Notes: generated by a model not told the origin, from the sequence alone. Positions 43,855 to 54,084 are shown, numbered from the stretch's first letter. The stretch: 55,426 nucleotides of DNA from Pseudomonadota bacterium (GCA_015222805.1 JADFVZ010000073.1:1-55426), one strand, 5' to 3'. Numbers and translations: made by a program.

Positions 43855-44430
43855 TTAGTCGTTAATTCCCAGATCAGTCCTTATTTGAACGAATATACTT
43901 TCGAGGATATCCATGCTATCAACCCGGGCCATCTGCCGTGCACCCTGGATAGTTGCAAGGATTGAGATGGCTTTACGTTTTGCCGGTCCTTCGAAACTGA
44001 ATTCATCCTGCGCCCGGCCAGTTTCAAGTACTTTCGTTACCCAGCTGACTGAGTCTTTAATAAAACTGTCATTGGCTAGCTTAATTTTATCATTGAGATC
44101 GTTATAATCTACAGCCAGGGCGCCAACCATACATATCGGTCGTCCGCATTGGCACTGGTTCATTGTGTAGTCGAACAGGCCTTCAAGCTGGGGTCGGGCA
44201 GGACCGCCATACGCCATAAACTCTGAGGTTGATTCCCTCAGAAGCTGGTGGTTTTCAGCGATAAGGGCGCTGAGCAGGTCCATTTTGTTGGGGAAATGAT
44301 AATGAATTGCTGCATTTTTAATGCCTAACGGTTCTGAAATATCCCGATAACTGAAACCGTTAAGCCCGCGCTGCAACATGAGCTGAAACGCCTGGTTAAT
44401 GATTTGATCTCGAGTGCTACCCACTAACAT
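43855..44430 (-). CDS. TetR/AcrR-family transcriptional regulator
   Basis: The 191-residue protein has an N-terminal helix-turn-helix: GLNGFSYRDISEPLGIKNAA and YHFPNKMDLLSALI. The C-terminal ligand pocket has a CQCGRPIC stretch resembling the TetR_C subfamily with Cys residues (similar in pattern to regulators of the AcuR/NemR-like group). It is probably autoregulated, since the operator upstream of its ATG matches the one before the next gene. Ligand unknown. Confidence 0.93.
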   Translation of the reverse strand: MLVGSTRDQIINQAFQLMLQRGLNGFSYRDISEPLGIKNAAIHYHFPNKMDLLSALIAENHQLLRESTSEFMAYGGPARPQLEGLFDYTMNQCQCGRPICMVGALAVDYNDLNDKIKLANDSFIKDSVSWVTKVLETGRAQDEFSFEGPAKRKAISILATIQGARQMARVDSMDILESIFVQIRTDLGIND

Positions 44431-44442
44431 TTTTATTTCCTT

Positions 44443-44460
44443 CCTTACTTATGAGTAAGT
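44443..44460. promoter_or_regulatory. TetR-type operator 2, upstream of the TetR gene
   Basis: Arms CCTTACT/AGTAAGT around TATG; six of seven positions match operator 1's left arm and all match the right. The repressor's own ATG is at 44428-44430, suggesting autorepression. Confidence 0.65.
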
Positions 44461-44495
44461 ATAACCCTGTTTTAAGGAATTGCAAGTTCTTTTAA

Positions 44496-45278
44496 TCAAT
44501 GGATTCTGTCTATCTTCAGGGTTTTGAGTTCTGAATATTCAAAAACCCCAAGGCTGGTGTCGTTGAAAGAGGCGCTTTGCTTATGCACAACGACTAAACG
44601 ATCTCCGACAGTTTGATATTGCGAACTTGCTGAGCCGGTGACGGAAATTTTAAAAAATATAAAAACCCGTCCCTTGCCGCTAAACTCGATACGACTCTCG
44701 AGAGGGGTACCGTCGTCGCCTATCCAGATAAGGTACTCGGCTTTAAATTTTCTGACATAAGAGCGTATTTTTTTATCACTGATAAAAAATTCAATGGGTA
44801 AACTAAAACGCAGTTGGCGTACCTGCTTACCATGGAGATATGTATCCTCTTCCTGCAGGAATTGCGCCTGGCCGAGGACGCGGAACAGGGAGGATGATAC
44901 TGAGAGCATGCTATGCAGCTCACTGGCTGTTATACCATCTATTGCATTCAGGGTCTTTGTTTCAGCTTCTTCATCTTGTGCTTTGAGCAGGGCCTCCTGC
45001 TCCATTTTTTCCAGGACTTCCCTGCTGTAGTGCACCCGCAGGCCGTGCTCATCATCCTCAAGCAACACTTTGACCTGCCCATGGGTATGAATTTTTCCGT
45101 CGCCTTCACCTTTAATATCGACGCTGATGTATTCAAGTTCAGCTGAAATACTGTTTGTTCCCTGAAGGCGATGCAGTGCATTTTGGAGGTCGCTTAAACC
45201 ATCAGCACAGGATATGCCCGGACCCAGGAATCCCGTGAATATGCTTGCGAATAATATGAATTTGATCGATGTTTTCAT
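44496..45278 (-). CDS. Exported hypothetical protein
   Basis: The 260-residue protein has a signal peptide (cleavage near residue 24, GISCADG). The mature part reads like a periplasmic all-beta domain with a central acidic helical insertion (EVLEKMEQEALLKAQDEE). It has no recognisable motif or family. It stands alone between the TetR region and the YIP1 gene. Confidence 0.75.
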   Translation of the reverse strand: MKTSIKFILFASIFTGFLGPGISCADGLSDLQNALHRLQGTNSISAELEYISVDIKGEGDGKIHTHGQVKVLLEDDEHGLRVHYSREVLEKMEQEALLKAQDEEAETKTLNAIDGITASELHSMLSVSSSLFRVLGQAQFLQEEDTYLHGKQVRQLRFSLPIEFFISDKKIRSYVRKFKAEYLIWIGDDGTPLESRIEFSGKGRVFIFFKISVTGSASSQYQTVGDRLVVVHKQSASFNDTSLGVFEYSELKTLKIDRIH

Positions 45279-45429
45279 CCAGGTTTCATTAGTTGAATCT
45301 ATGCAAACTGATAGTCAAGGCAATAAACTGTTATAGGCTTAAGCATCAATTTACTGAGTCAGGCTCAAATGCAACATTAACCTGGAAATCTTTTAACAAT
45401 GCATTTGAACCTGTCTTAAGCCCGCTGGA

Positions 45430-46512
45430 TTAATTTGTCGCGTTTAACTGGTCTTCGTATTTCTGATACAAAGAGTAATTATGCGCAATGGCATCTGATC
45501 CATCACCCTGCTGTATCTGTGCGATGCGCAACTGTTCTTTAACCCAGCTATGTTCTGCCCAATTACCGTTACCAGTTTTAACCACTTCCATTTCAGCGTT
45601 ATTCGCGCCCACTATTGAACCGGCACCTGAATACATCTTTGTCAGGTCGGAAAATGAAATTTCTTCACCTGCATCTTCCTTGGCCTTGAGTTCATCAGTG
45701 TATTTTTGCATTTTATCTGCATATTCTTTGTGAATAGCACGGGTCTTATCCAGCACTTTTACGTACTTCCTGACCTGGCTATCACTCAGTTCTTCATTGG
45801 CCGGTGGGTTAAAAACGTCTGCCTCAGCTGAATCCATTAACCGGGCTTGTCGCTCCATCTGACCGACCAGTCCGGATCCCCCGGACGAACGTGATCCCCC
45901 ACTGCTTTTCGTATATACCTCGTTATAACCGGTGCTGCCAATTGTGCCTATTCCTATAATGCTGCCGACGATTAAATTGATGATAAAAATTACAACCAGG
46001 CTGGCAATGAAATGCAGCAGACGTTTGTTATCTGGTACACCCAGGGCCAATGGCATAATTTTGTACATAAAGACCAGAGACATAATTCCGCCTGCCAGGG
46101 CAATAAGGAAGCCGATAAATGGGACCAGGGCAGCCAGTATCCCGGCAACCCAGGCGGGTATTGCGGCCAGGCTAACAGCAGCGAATGCCCGTGAAAAATC
46201 ACTCTTGCCATTAAATACCCCGGCAAGGAAATTGAATACAAAAACTGCAATGGCGAATCCGATCACAGCCATTACCAGGCCGAAGAATATGGCTGAGAAA
46301 AAATTGCCGTAATATCCGGCATAGGCAAAACCACCCAGCATCCTTGATAAAATAACACTTAAAAGGACATTGGCAAGAATTAACGGTCCTGTAAGCTGGA
46401 GTGCGGTTTGCTGCCAGTCCGGGGTTTCAGACAGGTAGCTTTCCCAGGTTGCCTGGTGATTCAGTAGCCCACCTTTTATGAGAGATATTGTTTTTGCGAA
46501 ATCGAATGTCAT
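45430..46512 (-). CDS. YIP1-family membrane protein
   Basis: The protein is 360 residues from MTFDFAKTISLIKGGLLN at 46510-46512, which has AGAGGAAA upstream; a longer frame is rejected. About five helices in the first 190 residues fit YIP1 (LSRMLGGFAY, FNFLAGVFNGKSDF, AAIPAWVAGILAA). A C-terminal soluble part (about 200-360) is rich in Lys/Glu and helical. YIP1 proteins are integral membrane proteins without a defined role in bacteria. Confidence 0.88.
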   Translation of the reverse strand: MTFDFAKTISLIKGGLLNHQATWESYLSETPDWQQTALQLTGPLILANVLLSVILSRMLGGFAYAGYYGNFFSAIFFGLVMAVIGFAIAVFVFNFLAGVFNGKSDFSRAFAAVSLAAIPAWVAGILAALVPFIGFLIALAGGIMSLVFMYKIMPLALGVPDNKRLLHFIASLVVIFIINLIVGSIIGIGTIGSTGYNEVYTKSSGGSRSSGGSGLVGQMERQARLMDSAEADVFNPPANEELSDSQVRKYVKVLDKTRAIHKEYADKMQKYTDELKAKEDAGEEISFSDLTKMYSGAGSIVGANNAEMEVVKTGNGNWAEHSWVKEQLRIAQIQQGDGSDAIAHNYSLYQKYEDQLNATN

Positions 46513-46642
46513 GATCTTTCCTCTTTTCAGCTGTGCCCTCTGCACAATAATTTTCAGTATACAATCAGCTGCGAAGTAATGCCATTCAGCAACAATTCTG
46601 GATTTTAGTTCATTCTTTAAAAAACCTGCTATCCTAGCCGCC

Positions 46643-47380
46643 ATGAAAAATAAAATTTTAATGCCATTTCTTCTTCTAAGCCTGACGAGCTTTCTTTCAG
46701 CCTGTGACAGCGGCAGCAACGAGTTATCAACTGCGGGAACCGAAAGCACAGCAGCCACTAATGACAAGGAGTCGACATCATCTTCCAATATTATGTATGA
46801 CCGGGAGATCACCAAACGAGCTTGTGATTTATTAACTGCGGATGCTGTGGCAATTGTAGCCGGCGTTGAGCCCGCAGCAGTCACCCAGAGCAATATTGCC
46901 AGCTTTTGCATCTATTCATGGGCGGAAGGTAATGCATCCCTGGGACATATGAGGGCCAGCAAGAAAATTAAATTTGCACGAACTTCCTTTGAGAACAGTT
47001 ATCGTAGCCAGACCGGGGAAGAGCTTGCAGAACAGATGGCAGAGGTAAACGCTCAAATAAAGAAACAGCAGGGTGATACCAGTGTTGCTGCTGATCCAAA
47101 ACAGGCAGAAGCAGTCACCGGGGCATTAAGTGGAGCTTTGTCTGGCGGTATGCAGTTTGAAGACATTAAAGGGGTGGGGGATATGGCCCGCTTTGAGACC
47201 ACGCGGATGGAGACCCAGTTTGGGGGTAAGACATTCGTTTCTTACCCGAATACCCTCAACATTCTTACCGGTAATTTAAAGTTTACCGTTTCCTTCAACC
47301 TGGATGGTGAAGCAAAATTATACCGTGATGAAAACGTGGCGTTGGCAGAGTCGGTGCTGGAAAAATTATCCAGATTGTAA
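46643..47380 (+). CDS. Lipoprotein of unknown function
   Basis: The 245-residue protein has a lipobox (LTSFLSAC, Cys21) and a Ser/Thr-rich linker. A domain with two Cys (CDLLTADAVAIVAGVEPA, then FCIYSW about 40 residues on) and a positively charged helical segment follow. The spacing is like the DUF3558-type lipoproteins, but I am not sure. It is divergent from the YIP1 gene and ends at a good terminator. Confidence 0.85.
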   Translation: MKNKILMPFLLLSLTSFLSACDSGSNELSTAGTESTAATNDKESTSSSNIMYDREITKRACDLLTADAVAIVAGVEPAAVTQSNIASFCIYSWAEGNASLGHMRASKKIKFARTSFENSYRSQTGEELAEQMAEVNAQIKKQQGDTSVAADPKQAEAVTGALSGALSGGMQFEDIKGVGDMARFETTRMETQFGGKTFVSYPNTLNILTGNLKFTVSFNLDGEAKLYRDENVALAESVLEKLSRL

Positions 47381-47456
47381 ACGACTTGTTACTGTCAGTC
47401 TGGGTTTAGATCGACTACAGGAATGAACCTGGCTAACAAAAAAGATTGGAAAGCTC

Positions 47457-47482
47457 AAGCCGGTTTCTTACACCGGCTTTTT
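47457..47482 (+). terminator. Rho-independent terminator after the lipoprotein gene
   Basis: An 8-bp stem (AAGCCGGT/ACCGGCTT) followed by TTT (five T in all, counting the stem end). Confidence 0.8.
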
Positions 47483-47598
47483 AGAAATTATTATGGCTGT
47501 GGCCCTTCACAGTTACGACTGAAATAAACAGTTCATCGGCAATTTCCTGGTTATGGTATAAGCTTAGAGGTAGACATTTATTGCAAGGTTACTGACTG

Positions 47599-49827
47599 AT
47601 GGGTCTATTTCAGGAACTTAAGCGTCGCAATGTCATTAAGGTAACGATAGCTTATATTATCGTCGCTTGGCTGTTGCTGCAGATTTCCGACACACTGGTG
47701 CCGGCCTTGTACCTGCCCGACTGGTTCCAGTCAGCTATTGTTGTTCTACTGATCCTGGGTTTCCCTATTGCTGCTTTATTTGCCTGGGCTTTTGAGATGA
47801 CCCCGGAGGGTATTAAACATGAGCGTGATGTCGACCGTAGCCAGTCGATTACTGATCATACCGGCAGGAAGATCGATTATTTCATTATTACTGCCTTGCT
47901 GATTATCCTTGGATATTTTATCTGGGAATCCCGCTTTAAACAGGAAAGGGCGCTACCCGAAGAGGTGGTACTGGTTGGGGAAGCTGAGGGGGTCGAGGCA
48001 GGGGATGCTGAAGCGACAGTCGGTAAATCGATTGCCGTACTGCCCTTTGTAAATATGACCAACGATCCGGGCCAGGAGTATTTTTCTGATGGTGTTTCTG
48101 AAGAACTGCTTAACGTGCTGGCGAAATACCCGGGCCTGCGGGTGGCTGCGCGGACTTCATCTTTCCAGTTTAAGGGGCAGAGCCCGGATATTCGGGAGAT
48201 TGCAGAAAAGCTGAATGTAAACCATGTGCTGGAAGGCTCTGTTCGCCGCTCGGGTACACGTATTCGTATAACCGCACAATTAATCGAAACAGAGAGTGGT
48301 TTCCACCTGTGGTCGGAAACATTCGATCGCGAACAGGACGATATATTTGCTATCCAGGATGAGATCTCTGCTGCTATTGGTGCAGCCCTGGAAATTCACC
48401 TGGAACTCGATAGCGGTATCTCGGCACCAACTGTTTCTGAAGCAGCCAGTTCGGCAGCCTTTGAATCGTACCTGCGTGGACGGCAGTTAATTAACCTGCG
48501 CGGCCGGCAAAACCTGGAAGATGCCGTCGTCCATCTGCAAAAAGCGCTGGAATACGATGTCAACTATGCCCCCGCACATGCCCAGCTTGCGATTGCAATT
48601 GTGATGCTCAACAACACCAGCGGCGGTTATGGAGACCTCACCATGGAAGAGGTCGAACGCCGGGCAGGGGCGCATATAGAAAAAGCATTTGAACTCGATA
48701 AAAACCTACCGGAAGCCTATGCGGCACGTGCTATATACAGCCTGGTAATTCTTGATTTTGATGAGGTTATCGAGAATGCCAACAGCGCACTGGCACTAAA
48801 CCCCAGCTATATTGATGTGATCAACTGGTCTTATATTGCCTATGGCGGTGCCGGTAAATATGTTGAAGCTACCCGGGCGCTGGAACACCTAATCGAGGTT
48901 GATCCCATGTCTGTTGCCGGGCGTACCAATCTGGCTCCGGACCTCGCCATAAGTGGCAATGTGGAGGCCGCACATGCCATGGCGGAAGGTATTCTGGCGC
49001 AGAACCCATCAGTAAGTTATATAACCCACGGGATGATTTCACTTGAGGCCGAAGGCAAGCCTGCCGAAGCATTGGGCTGGTTCCTGCAAGCGCTGGTGCT
49101 GGATCGCGGTGCCTCTTTCAGTAACGATTACTCCAGCAGGATCTTCGGTATTCTCGACCTGTTACCAGAAGCCATGCAGTTGCGTGAAGATACCCGGCAC
49201 TGGGCCTATCGCAACTTGAGGATGTGGCCGGAGTTGATTGCCGATAACCAGCAACGACTTGAAAAAGACCCTTTGAACCCGGTGAGTAAGATGTATCTTG
49301 CCGATGCCCTGCATCTCTCAGGTGAGGTGGAACAGGCGCAGGTTCTCTATGAAGAACTGCTTGCTGAACGCGAGGGAAAACTGATTGTGGACCAGACACT
49401 CGAAAGTACTATTCCAAGTGCAAGGGCGGCTTTCGGCCGATTAAAAACCGGAGAAACCGAAGGTACTGCCGCACTGGTTGATCTATTGATTAAAGACCAG
49501 CAACAGGCCAGCCTCGCAGACCGACGCGATGGTCAATACTATCGGATCGAGGCGATCCTCAAAATGCTGGAAGGCTATGAGTCACTGGCTTTGCTGAATA
49601 TTGAAGCAGCAATCAATGCGGGTCATCGTGATCGCAGTATGTTTGCCGAGCCGGCATTCACAATAATTCGTAATACAGAAAAATTCCAGGCGCTTGAAGC
49701 CGAGCTTGCCACAATCCTCATCGAGGAACGTGGAAAGGCCCTGCAGATGATCTGTTTCAATAACCCGGTTGTCTCAAGCTGGCAACCCCAGCCTGAAACT
49801 TGTGCAGGGGTTGTGGCAGCCCTGTAA
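47599..49827 (+). CDS. Membrane protein with FlgO-like domain and TPR repeats
   Basis: The 742-residue protein has three helices at the start (about 15-38, 44-66, 92-109) and then a FlgO/TolB-N-like domain (SIAVLPFVNMTNDPGQEYFSDG, GSVRRSGTRIRITAQLIE; about 138-260). A long TPR array (about 290-650) and a Cys-containing tail follow. This architecture recurs in gammaproteobacteria, often many copies per genome, but its function is unclear. There is no HTH or cyclase domain here. Confidence 0.88.
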   Translation: MGLFQELKRRNVIKVTIAYIIVAWLLLQISDTLVPALYLPDWFQSAIVVLLILGFPIAALFAWAFEMTPEGIKHERDVDRSQSITDHTGRKIDYFIITALLIILGYFIWESRFKQERALPEEVVLVGEAEGVEAGDAEATVGKSIAVLPFVNMTNDPGQEYFSDGVSEELLNVLAKYPGLRVAARTSSFQFKGQSPDIREIAEKLNVNHVLEGSVRRSGTRIRITAQLIETESGFHLWSETFDREQDDIFAIQDEISAAIGAALEIHLELDSGISAPTVSEAASSAAFESYLRGRQLINLRGRQNLEDAVVHLQKALEYDVNYAPAHAQLAIAIVMLNNTSGGYGDLTMEEVERRAGAHIEKAFELDKNLPEAYAARAIYSLVILDFDEVIENANSALALNPSYIDVINWSYIAYGGAGKYVEATRALEHLIEVDPMSVAGRTNLAPDLAISGNVEAAHAMAEGILAQNPSVSYITHGMISLEAEGKPAEALGWFLQALVLDRGASFSNDYSSRIFGILDLLPEAMQLREDTRHWAYRNLRMWPELIADNQQRLEKDPLNPVSKMYLADALHLSGEVEQAQVLYEELLAEREGKLIVDQTLESTIPSARAAFGRLKTGETEGTAALVDLLIKDQQQASLADRRDGQYYRIEAILKMLEGYESLALLNIEAAINAGHRDRSMFAEPAFTIIRNTEKFQALEAELATILIEERGKALQMICFNNPVVSSWQPQPETCAGVVAAL

Positions 49828-49931
49828 AGCCCCGTTATACTCATCCTGAGTTTTGCTTTTTTTGTAGTTGGGTTATCATCAGCAAAACAATTCCTGAAGA
49901 AAAAAGTACAGCAATCCATCGTGGAGCAAAT

Positions 49932-50885
49932 ATGGCTGTTAGTGTTATTAGTTACCTGGAAAATAGTTGTTTGCAATGGGCGGCTGTTGATGGCGAAAAA
50001 GCTACGCCACTCGGTGCATTCCCTTCATTAAATCAGTTCCTGTTAAATACCAGCATTGCAGAAATAAAACAGACGCTGCAAACAACAGATGCCAGCCTGA
50101 AGCTGGATGAACTGGATATCCAAAGCCCGGTAACCGAACCCTGCCGGATTATCTGCCAGGGCACCAACTACCTGGATCACCTCGAAGAAACCGGTGCAAA
50201 GGCCAAAGACCAGCCTTATAACTTACTGTTTGCCAAAGACGCTTCAACCCTGGCGCCGGCTGTTGGCAACCTGCATCGCCCCGCGAATGTTCAGTTGCTC
50301 GACTATGAGCTGGAGTTGGGGCTGGTGATTAAAAAGGATATTAAGCAGCCAACAACAATCACGAACGCCAATCTCCCGGATTTTATTGCCGGTATAGTTA
50401 TTGCCAACGATGTTTCCGCGCGCGGTATCCAGATCAGCCAGGAACAATGGTTCAAGGGTAAAAGTTTCCGTGGCTTTTGCCCGGTAGGTCCGTATCTGTG
50501 CCTGCTGGAAGATGAAGACTTCGACAAGCTGGATAATCTCGAGCTGGAATTAAAGGTCAACGGTGAAACCCGGCAAAAGGTAAACACTTCATTAATGATT
50601 TTCAAGCCGGCAGAAACCTTAACTGAAATCAGCACAATATTTAATCTTGCCAGGGGTGATCTGCTGCTTACCGGCACACCGGGCGGTGTGGCTTTGCAGC
50701 CTCCCAGCGCCCTGAAAATTAAACTGGCAACTTTATTCCTGTCACCACACAAGAGAAGCCAGAAATTTATCCAGGGCCAATTAAAAGTTTCAAACTACCT
50801 GCAAAAAGGCGATATGATAGAAGCCCGTATTACCGATGTAGAAAACAGCCTGAATTTGGGTACCCAAAAACTGCTATGCAAATAG
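49932..50885 (+). CDS. Fumarylacetoacetate hydrolase-family protein
   Basis: The protein is 317 residues from MAVSVISYLENS at 49932 (GGAG upstream); the frame extends upstream to 49800 into the previous gene's end. NYLDHLEE, DYELELGLVI (metal-binding E-x-E), ANDVSARG and LTGTPGGVA are the family motifs. It catalyses hydrolysis, decarboxylation or hydration of 2-oxo acids in aromatic or sugar catabolism; the exact reaction is unknown. Confidence 0.92.
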   Translation: MAVSVISYLENSCLQWAAVDGEKATPLGAFPSLNQFLLNTSIAEIKQTLQTTDASLKLDELDIQSPVTEPCRIICQGTNYLDHLEETGAKAKDQPYNLLFAKDASTLAPAVGNLHRPANVQLLDYELELGLVIKKDIKQPTTITNANLPDFIAGIVIANDVSARGIQISQEQWFKGKSFRGFCPVGPYLCLLEDEDFDKLDNLELELKVNGETRQKVNTSLMIFKPAETLTEISTIFNLARGDLLLTGTPGGVALQPPSALKIKLATLFLSPHKRSQKFIQGQLKVSNYLQKGDMIEARITDVENSLNLGTQKLLCK

Positions 50886-50907
50886 CGATAACTAAAAAGG
50901 AAGAATC

Positions 50908-51471
50908 ATGACTGAATTATCCAGTGCTGTTAAAAAGAAATCCAATGCTGCCACTATCTGGGGCGTTTTGACTATTATCCTGGGCATCTTTGTTATGGGT
51001 GCGCCCATGCTGTCCGGTGTAATGGTCGGCATCACAGTATCTGTCCTGATCGCTATTGCCATGATAATTGCCGGTGTATCGCAAACCCTGTATGCCTTCC
51101 AGGCCGGCTCAATCGGCCGCGGTATCCTGATGTTGCTATTCGGGGGTATTACCATCGTAGCCGGCATCGCCATCATCACCAAACCCGGAATAGCATTGGC
51201 AATGTTAACCATGTTCCTGACAATTTATTTTATTGTTGACGGAATCATGACCCTGATTGCCTCCACAGCAGTCGAGCAGGGTAAAGGCCTGATGATTTTC
51301 AACGGTATTATCACCCTGATCCTCGGCATCATGCTCTGGCGCGGCTGGCCCGTTGCCGGTATCTGGGCGATTGGCATCCTTCTGGGAATCCGCCTGTTTT
51401 TCTCCGGCATTACCATGCTGGCACTGGGTTCTGTAGGCCGAGGTGTTGCCGATGGTTTGTCTGAAGAGTAG
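50908..51471 (+). CDS. HdeD-family (DUF308) membrane protein
   Basis: The 187-residue protein has six hydrophobic helices with Gly-rich turns (GVLTIILGIFVMGAPMLSGV, IFNGIITLILGIMLWRGWP), typical of HdeD/DUF308. HdeD is linked to acid resistance in E. coli, but family members are diverse. The ATG at 50908 has AAGGAAG upstream. It follows the FAH gene by 22 bases. Confidence 0.92.
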   Translation: MTELSSAVKKKSNAATIWGVLTIILGIFVMGAPMLSGVMVGITVSVLIAIAMIIAGVSQTLYAFQAGSIGRGILMLLFGGITIVAGIAIITKPGIALAMLTMFLTIYFIVDGIMTLIASTAVEQGKGLMIFNGIITLILGIMLWRGWPVAGIWAIGILLGIRLFFSGITMLALGSVGRGVADGLSEE

Positions 51472-51487
51472 TAGATATTGTTTAGTA

Positions 51488-51579
51488 ATCGGTGCGTTAA
51501 GCCTGCGGCTAACACACCCTACGGAACCAGATTATCGTAGGGTGTGTTAGCACGGCTGCGCCGGGCGTAACGCACCGAT
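51488..51579. repeat. Common palindromic repeat (GTAGGGTGTGTTA/GCGTAACGCACC type)
   Basis: Nested inverted repeats: outer arms ATCGGTGCGTTA (51488-51499) and TAACGCACCGAT (51568-51579), inner arms TAACACACCCTACG (51510-51523) and CGTAGGGTGTGTTA (51536-51549). This element type is widespread in bacterial intergenic DNA and probably forms RNA hairpins. It separates the HdeD and M28 genes. Confidence 0.88.
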
Positions 51580-51618
51580 CCCTTGAATCTAACAATAATC
51601 TGTTTCAGAATTTATTTT

Positions 51619-54084
51619 TTAATCCAACTCTAAACTCTGAAAAATAACCGTACTATCCGACCAGGTATAAGGTTTCGGCATTGACCCAACCGGCCGCTGC
51701 GGCGCATCCGCTGGCATTTCAAAATCAATCTCCACAATCTTCACCGCCAAAGCCTGCCCGGCATCCAGGGTAATTACAATCTCAGCCCCTTCATCCGGCA
51801 ACCCATACCAGCGCCAGCGCCACCAGTCCACAGCTTTGGCCTTGTCCTTCTCTTTCATCGCGCTGGCTTTATCAGACTGCTGCGTATCCATCGCCATGGC
51901 CTCCGGTGTAGGCACTGCAAACCCATTCACACTGACTTTTGAAATTCCCGCATTATTTGAAAACAGCAAGTTAATATAATCAGCCGAAGCAGGTGACAGC
52001 AGATACAGGCTCAGTTCCCGTTTACCATCCACCAGTCGATCACCGGTAACTACAAGTGCAGCCGCATCAAAAGTTGACAGCGGAGTCTCCCGAATCAACG
52101 CCTGCTGGTCATACCCGGGCATAATCCGCAAAAAGTTATCCTCAACAGCAGCCTCACCCATGAACTCACCCAGCCAGTTGCCGGGTTTTGCATCTGAACT
52201 GATCCAGAAACCTTCCTGCTGATCAACATCAATGGCATAGAAAAGTTCTTCCCCAAGCGGATGACGACTATCAAAGTCTCGAACAAACATCACCACAGTA
52301 ATCATCAGCAGGCCAGCCATGAAAATCACCCGCGAGGCGTTCCCATTCACTACGGAGCCAATACTACCGACCAATGGAGTTATCAACAGTAGCGACAGGG
52401 CCGAGAAGAGCATTATCCCCTGTGGCAGTGTTGATCCTAGTGCCAGGTATGCGAGGACGATGATCGGCGGTAACAGCAATAATGGAATAAAGCTGCTGGC
52501 AAGAAAGACCAGTAACCTCGGCAATCCATCTAACAGGAAGGGCCGTAAAACAAGACCCAATAAAACAGATGCCAGCGGCCAGATAAACAGATAAGAGCCA
52601 TTCGGTGCAAAGTAAAGTAGTACGGCCGAAATCAACCACCAGAACAACAGGGCAGCAGACCATAAGTCCGGTGCTTTTTTACGCCCGCGGATAATCAACA
52701 GCAGCGGGATAAGCAGTATTAATGCTACTGCACCCATCCAGGGGCGACCCGCCAACAGGCTGACAAGTACAAGCACCAGCACTGAAACAAGAATTTCACT
52801 AGTAGCAAACCCCCGCTTAATACCATTGATAAACCACGCAGTTATTCCCAGCGTCAGCACAAAGTAAGCCAGCAAAGGCCATTCACCCAGTGAGATAAGC
52901 CGGGTAATACCATTCTCGGCTGTCTGCTGGTAATCGATCAGGCTTTCAAACACATTACTGATAATGACCAGCAAAACCAGCAGGCTCACAATGCCCGAAA
53001 TCAATGATCCCCAGCTGATAGTGCCCCGGCGCAGGGCTGAGGAAAACACCACAAGACCGAGTAACAATACGGCAATTCCAACGAAATAAGCGGCGCCCTG
53101 TTGGTAGCTAACCACATTGCCCTGCCAGAGATTAAAGTAAGTTTTATCCCCGGAAGCCGTTTCCCAGTTCCCGAGACTGGCAAAATGCCGGGCAGTACCC
53201 AGTACATAGTTAGCCTGTTGCGCCAGCGTATTCGGATCCAGGTTTTCAGCAGAATCAGTGGCTGCATGATAGTCAAACAAGCCGGCCACAAATGCAAAGT
53301 TCAAACCGGGGATATTTTCACCTTTGGAGATGCTCATATCCGTATCATTGGGCATGCGCTTATAAATTTCATACGACAAAGAGCTGGCTACCAGATCAGG
53401 TGCAGACGCAATCAGGTTATCAATCAGCCAGGCATTATTCGAGCTGGTCTCAAACATAGAAGAAGCGCCATAACTCCCGCGGGCTTCAAAATTCAACACC
53501 AGTCCGGAGTTTTTAGCCAATGGATGCTGGCGAAAATATCCCTGTGCGCCCAACAGCCCCATTTCTTCACCGTCATTTATCAGGAACACCACATCATGCA
53601 CCGGCCTGGGTCCAGCAGCCATAATCCGCGCGACTTCCATAATTGCCGCCGTACCCGCGGCATCATCGCCTGCAGCGGGACCATCATGGCGCGAATCGTA
53701 ATGGCCCATCACCACAAGATCATTGGTATCGCCGCTTAAGCCTGCCCCCGTACCCGGCAGCCTGGCAATAATATTTTCAACATTCCCAATCATGGTGGCC
53801 TTATTCGGCCGGTGCGGCAGGCGAAACACTACCGTAGTTTTCTGTACTTCGGTTTCAAGCCCCAGTGATTCAAAATACTGAACGATATAATCGCGCACAT
53901 CACGATTAGCGGTACTGCCCATCGGATGGGGCTCTTTTGCGATCACCGCAACATGCCGGGAGAGGGCGGCATAATCTATATCACTATCTGCAGCAGGTTC
54001 AGGTGCAAGGGTTTGCTGATAACCAAAGGCCAGCATAATGGATAGAAATATGAAGCTAATCAGGGCTTTTTTCCAGTTGTTCAT
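51619..54084 (-). CDS. M28-family aminopeptidase with C-terminal membrane helices
   Basis: The 821-residue protein has an N-terminal signal anchor (about 7-24). The M28 catalytic domain has MGHYDSRHDG (Zn His and Asp), PAAGDDAAGTAAIMEVAR, FLINDGEEMGLLGAQGYF (general base Glu pair) and the FDYHAATDSAEN ligand. Then seven to nine helices (about 330-600) and a periplasmic beta-rich end domain (about 600-821). The family releases N-terminal residues from peptides in the envelope. It resembles the ER metallopeptidase-like organisation. Confidence 0.93.
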   Translation of the reverse strand: MNNWKKALISFIFLSIMLAFGYQQTLAPEPAADSDIDYAALSRHVAVIAKEPHPMGSTANRDVRDYIVQYFESLGLETEVQKTTVVFRLPHRPNKATMIGNVENIIARLPGTGAGLSGDTNDLVVMGHYDSRHDGPAAGDDAAGTAAIMEVARIMAAGPRPVHDVVFLINDGEEMGLLGAQGYFRQHPLAKNSGLVLNFEARGSYGASSMFETSSNNAWLIDNLIASAPDLVASSLSYEIYKRMPNDTDMSISKGENIPGLNFAFVAGLFDYHAATDSAENLDPNTLAQQANYVLGTARHFASLGNWETASGDKTYFNLWQGNVVSYQQGAAYFVGIAVLLLGLVVFSSALRRGTISWGSLISGIVSLLVLLVIISNVFESLIDYQQTAENGITRLISLGEWPLLAYFVLTLGITAWFINGIKRGFATSEILVSVLVLVLVSLLAGRPWMGAVALILLIPLLLIIRGRKKAPDLWSAALLFWWLISAVLLYFAPNGSYLFIWPLASVLLGLVLRPFLLDGLPRLLVFLASSFIPLLLLPPIIVLAYLALGSTLPQGIMLFSALSLLLITPLVGSIGSVVNGNASRVIFMAGLLMITVVMFVRDFDSRHPLGEELFYAIDVDQQEGFWISSDAKPGNWLGEFMGEAAVEDNFLRIMPGYDQQALIRETPLSTFDAAALVVTGDRLVDGKRELSLYLLSPASADYINLLFSNNAGISKVSVNGFAVPTPEAMAMDTQQSDKASAMKEKDKAKAVDWWRWRWYGLPDEGAEIVITLDAGQALAVKIVEIDFEMPADAPQRPVGSMPKPYTWSDSTVIFQSLELD

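Noticed and set aside
46513-46911. Long N-terminal extension of the YIP1 frame
   Set aside because: It is not conserved-looking, overlaps the divergent lipoprotein gene, and a good ribosome site precedes the internal ATG.
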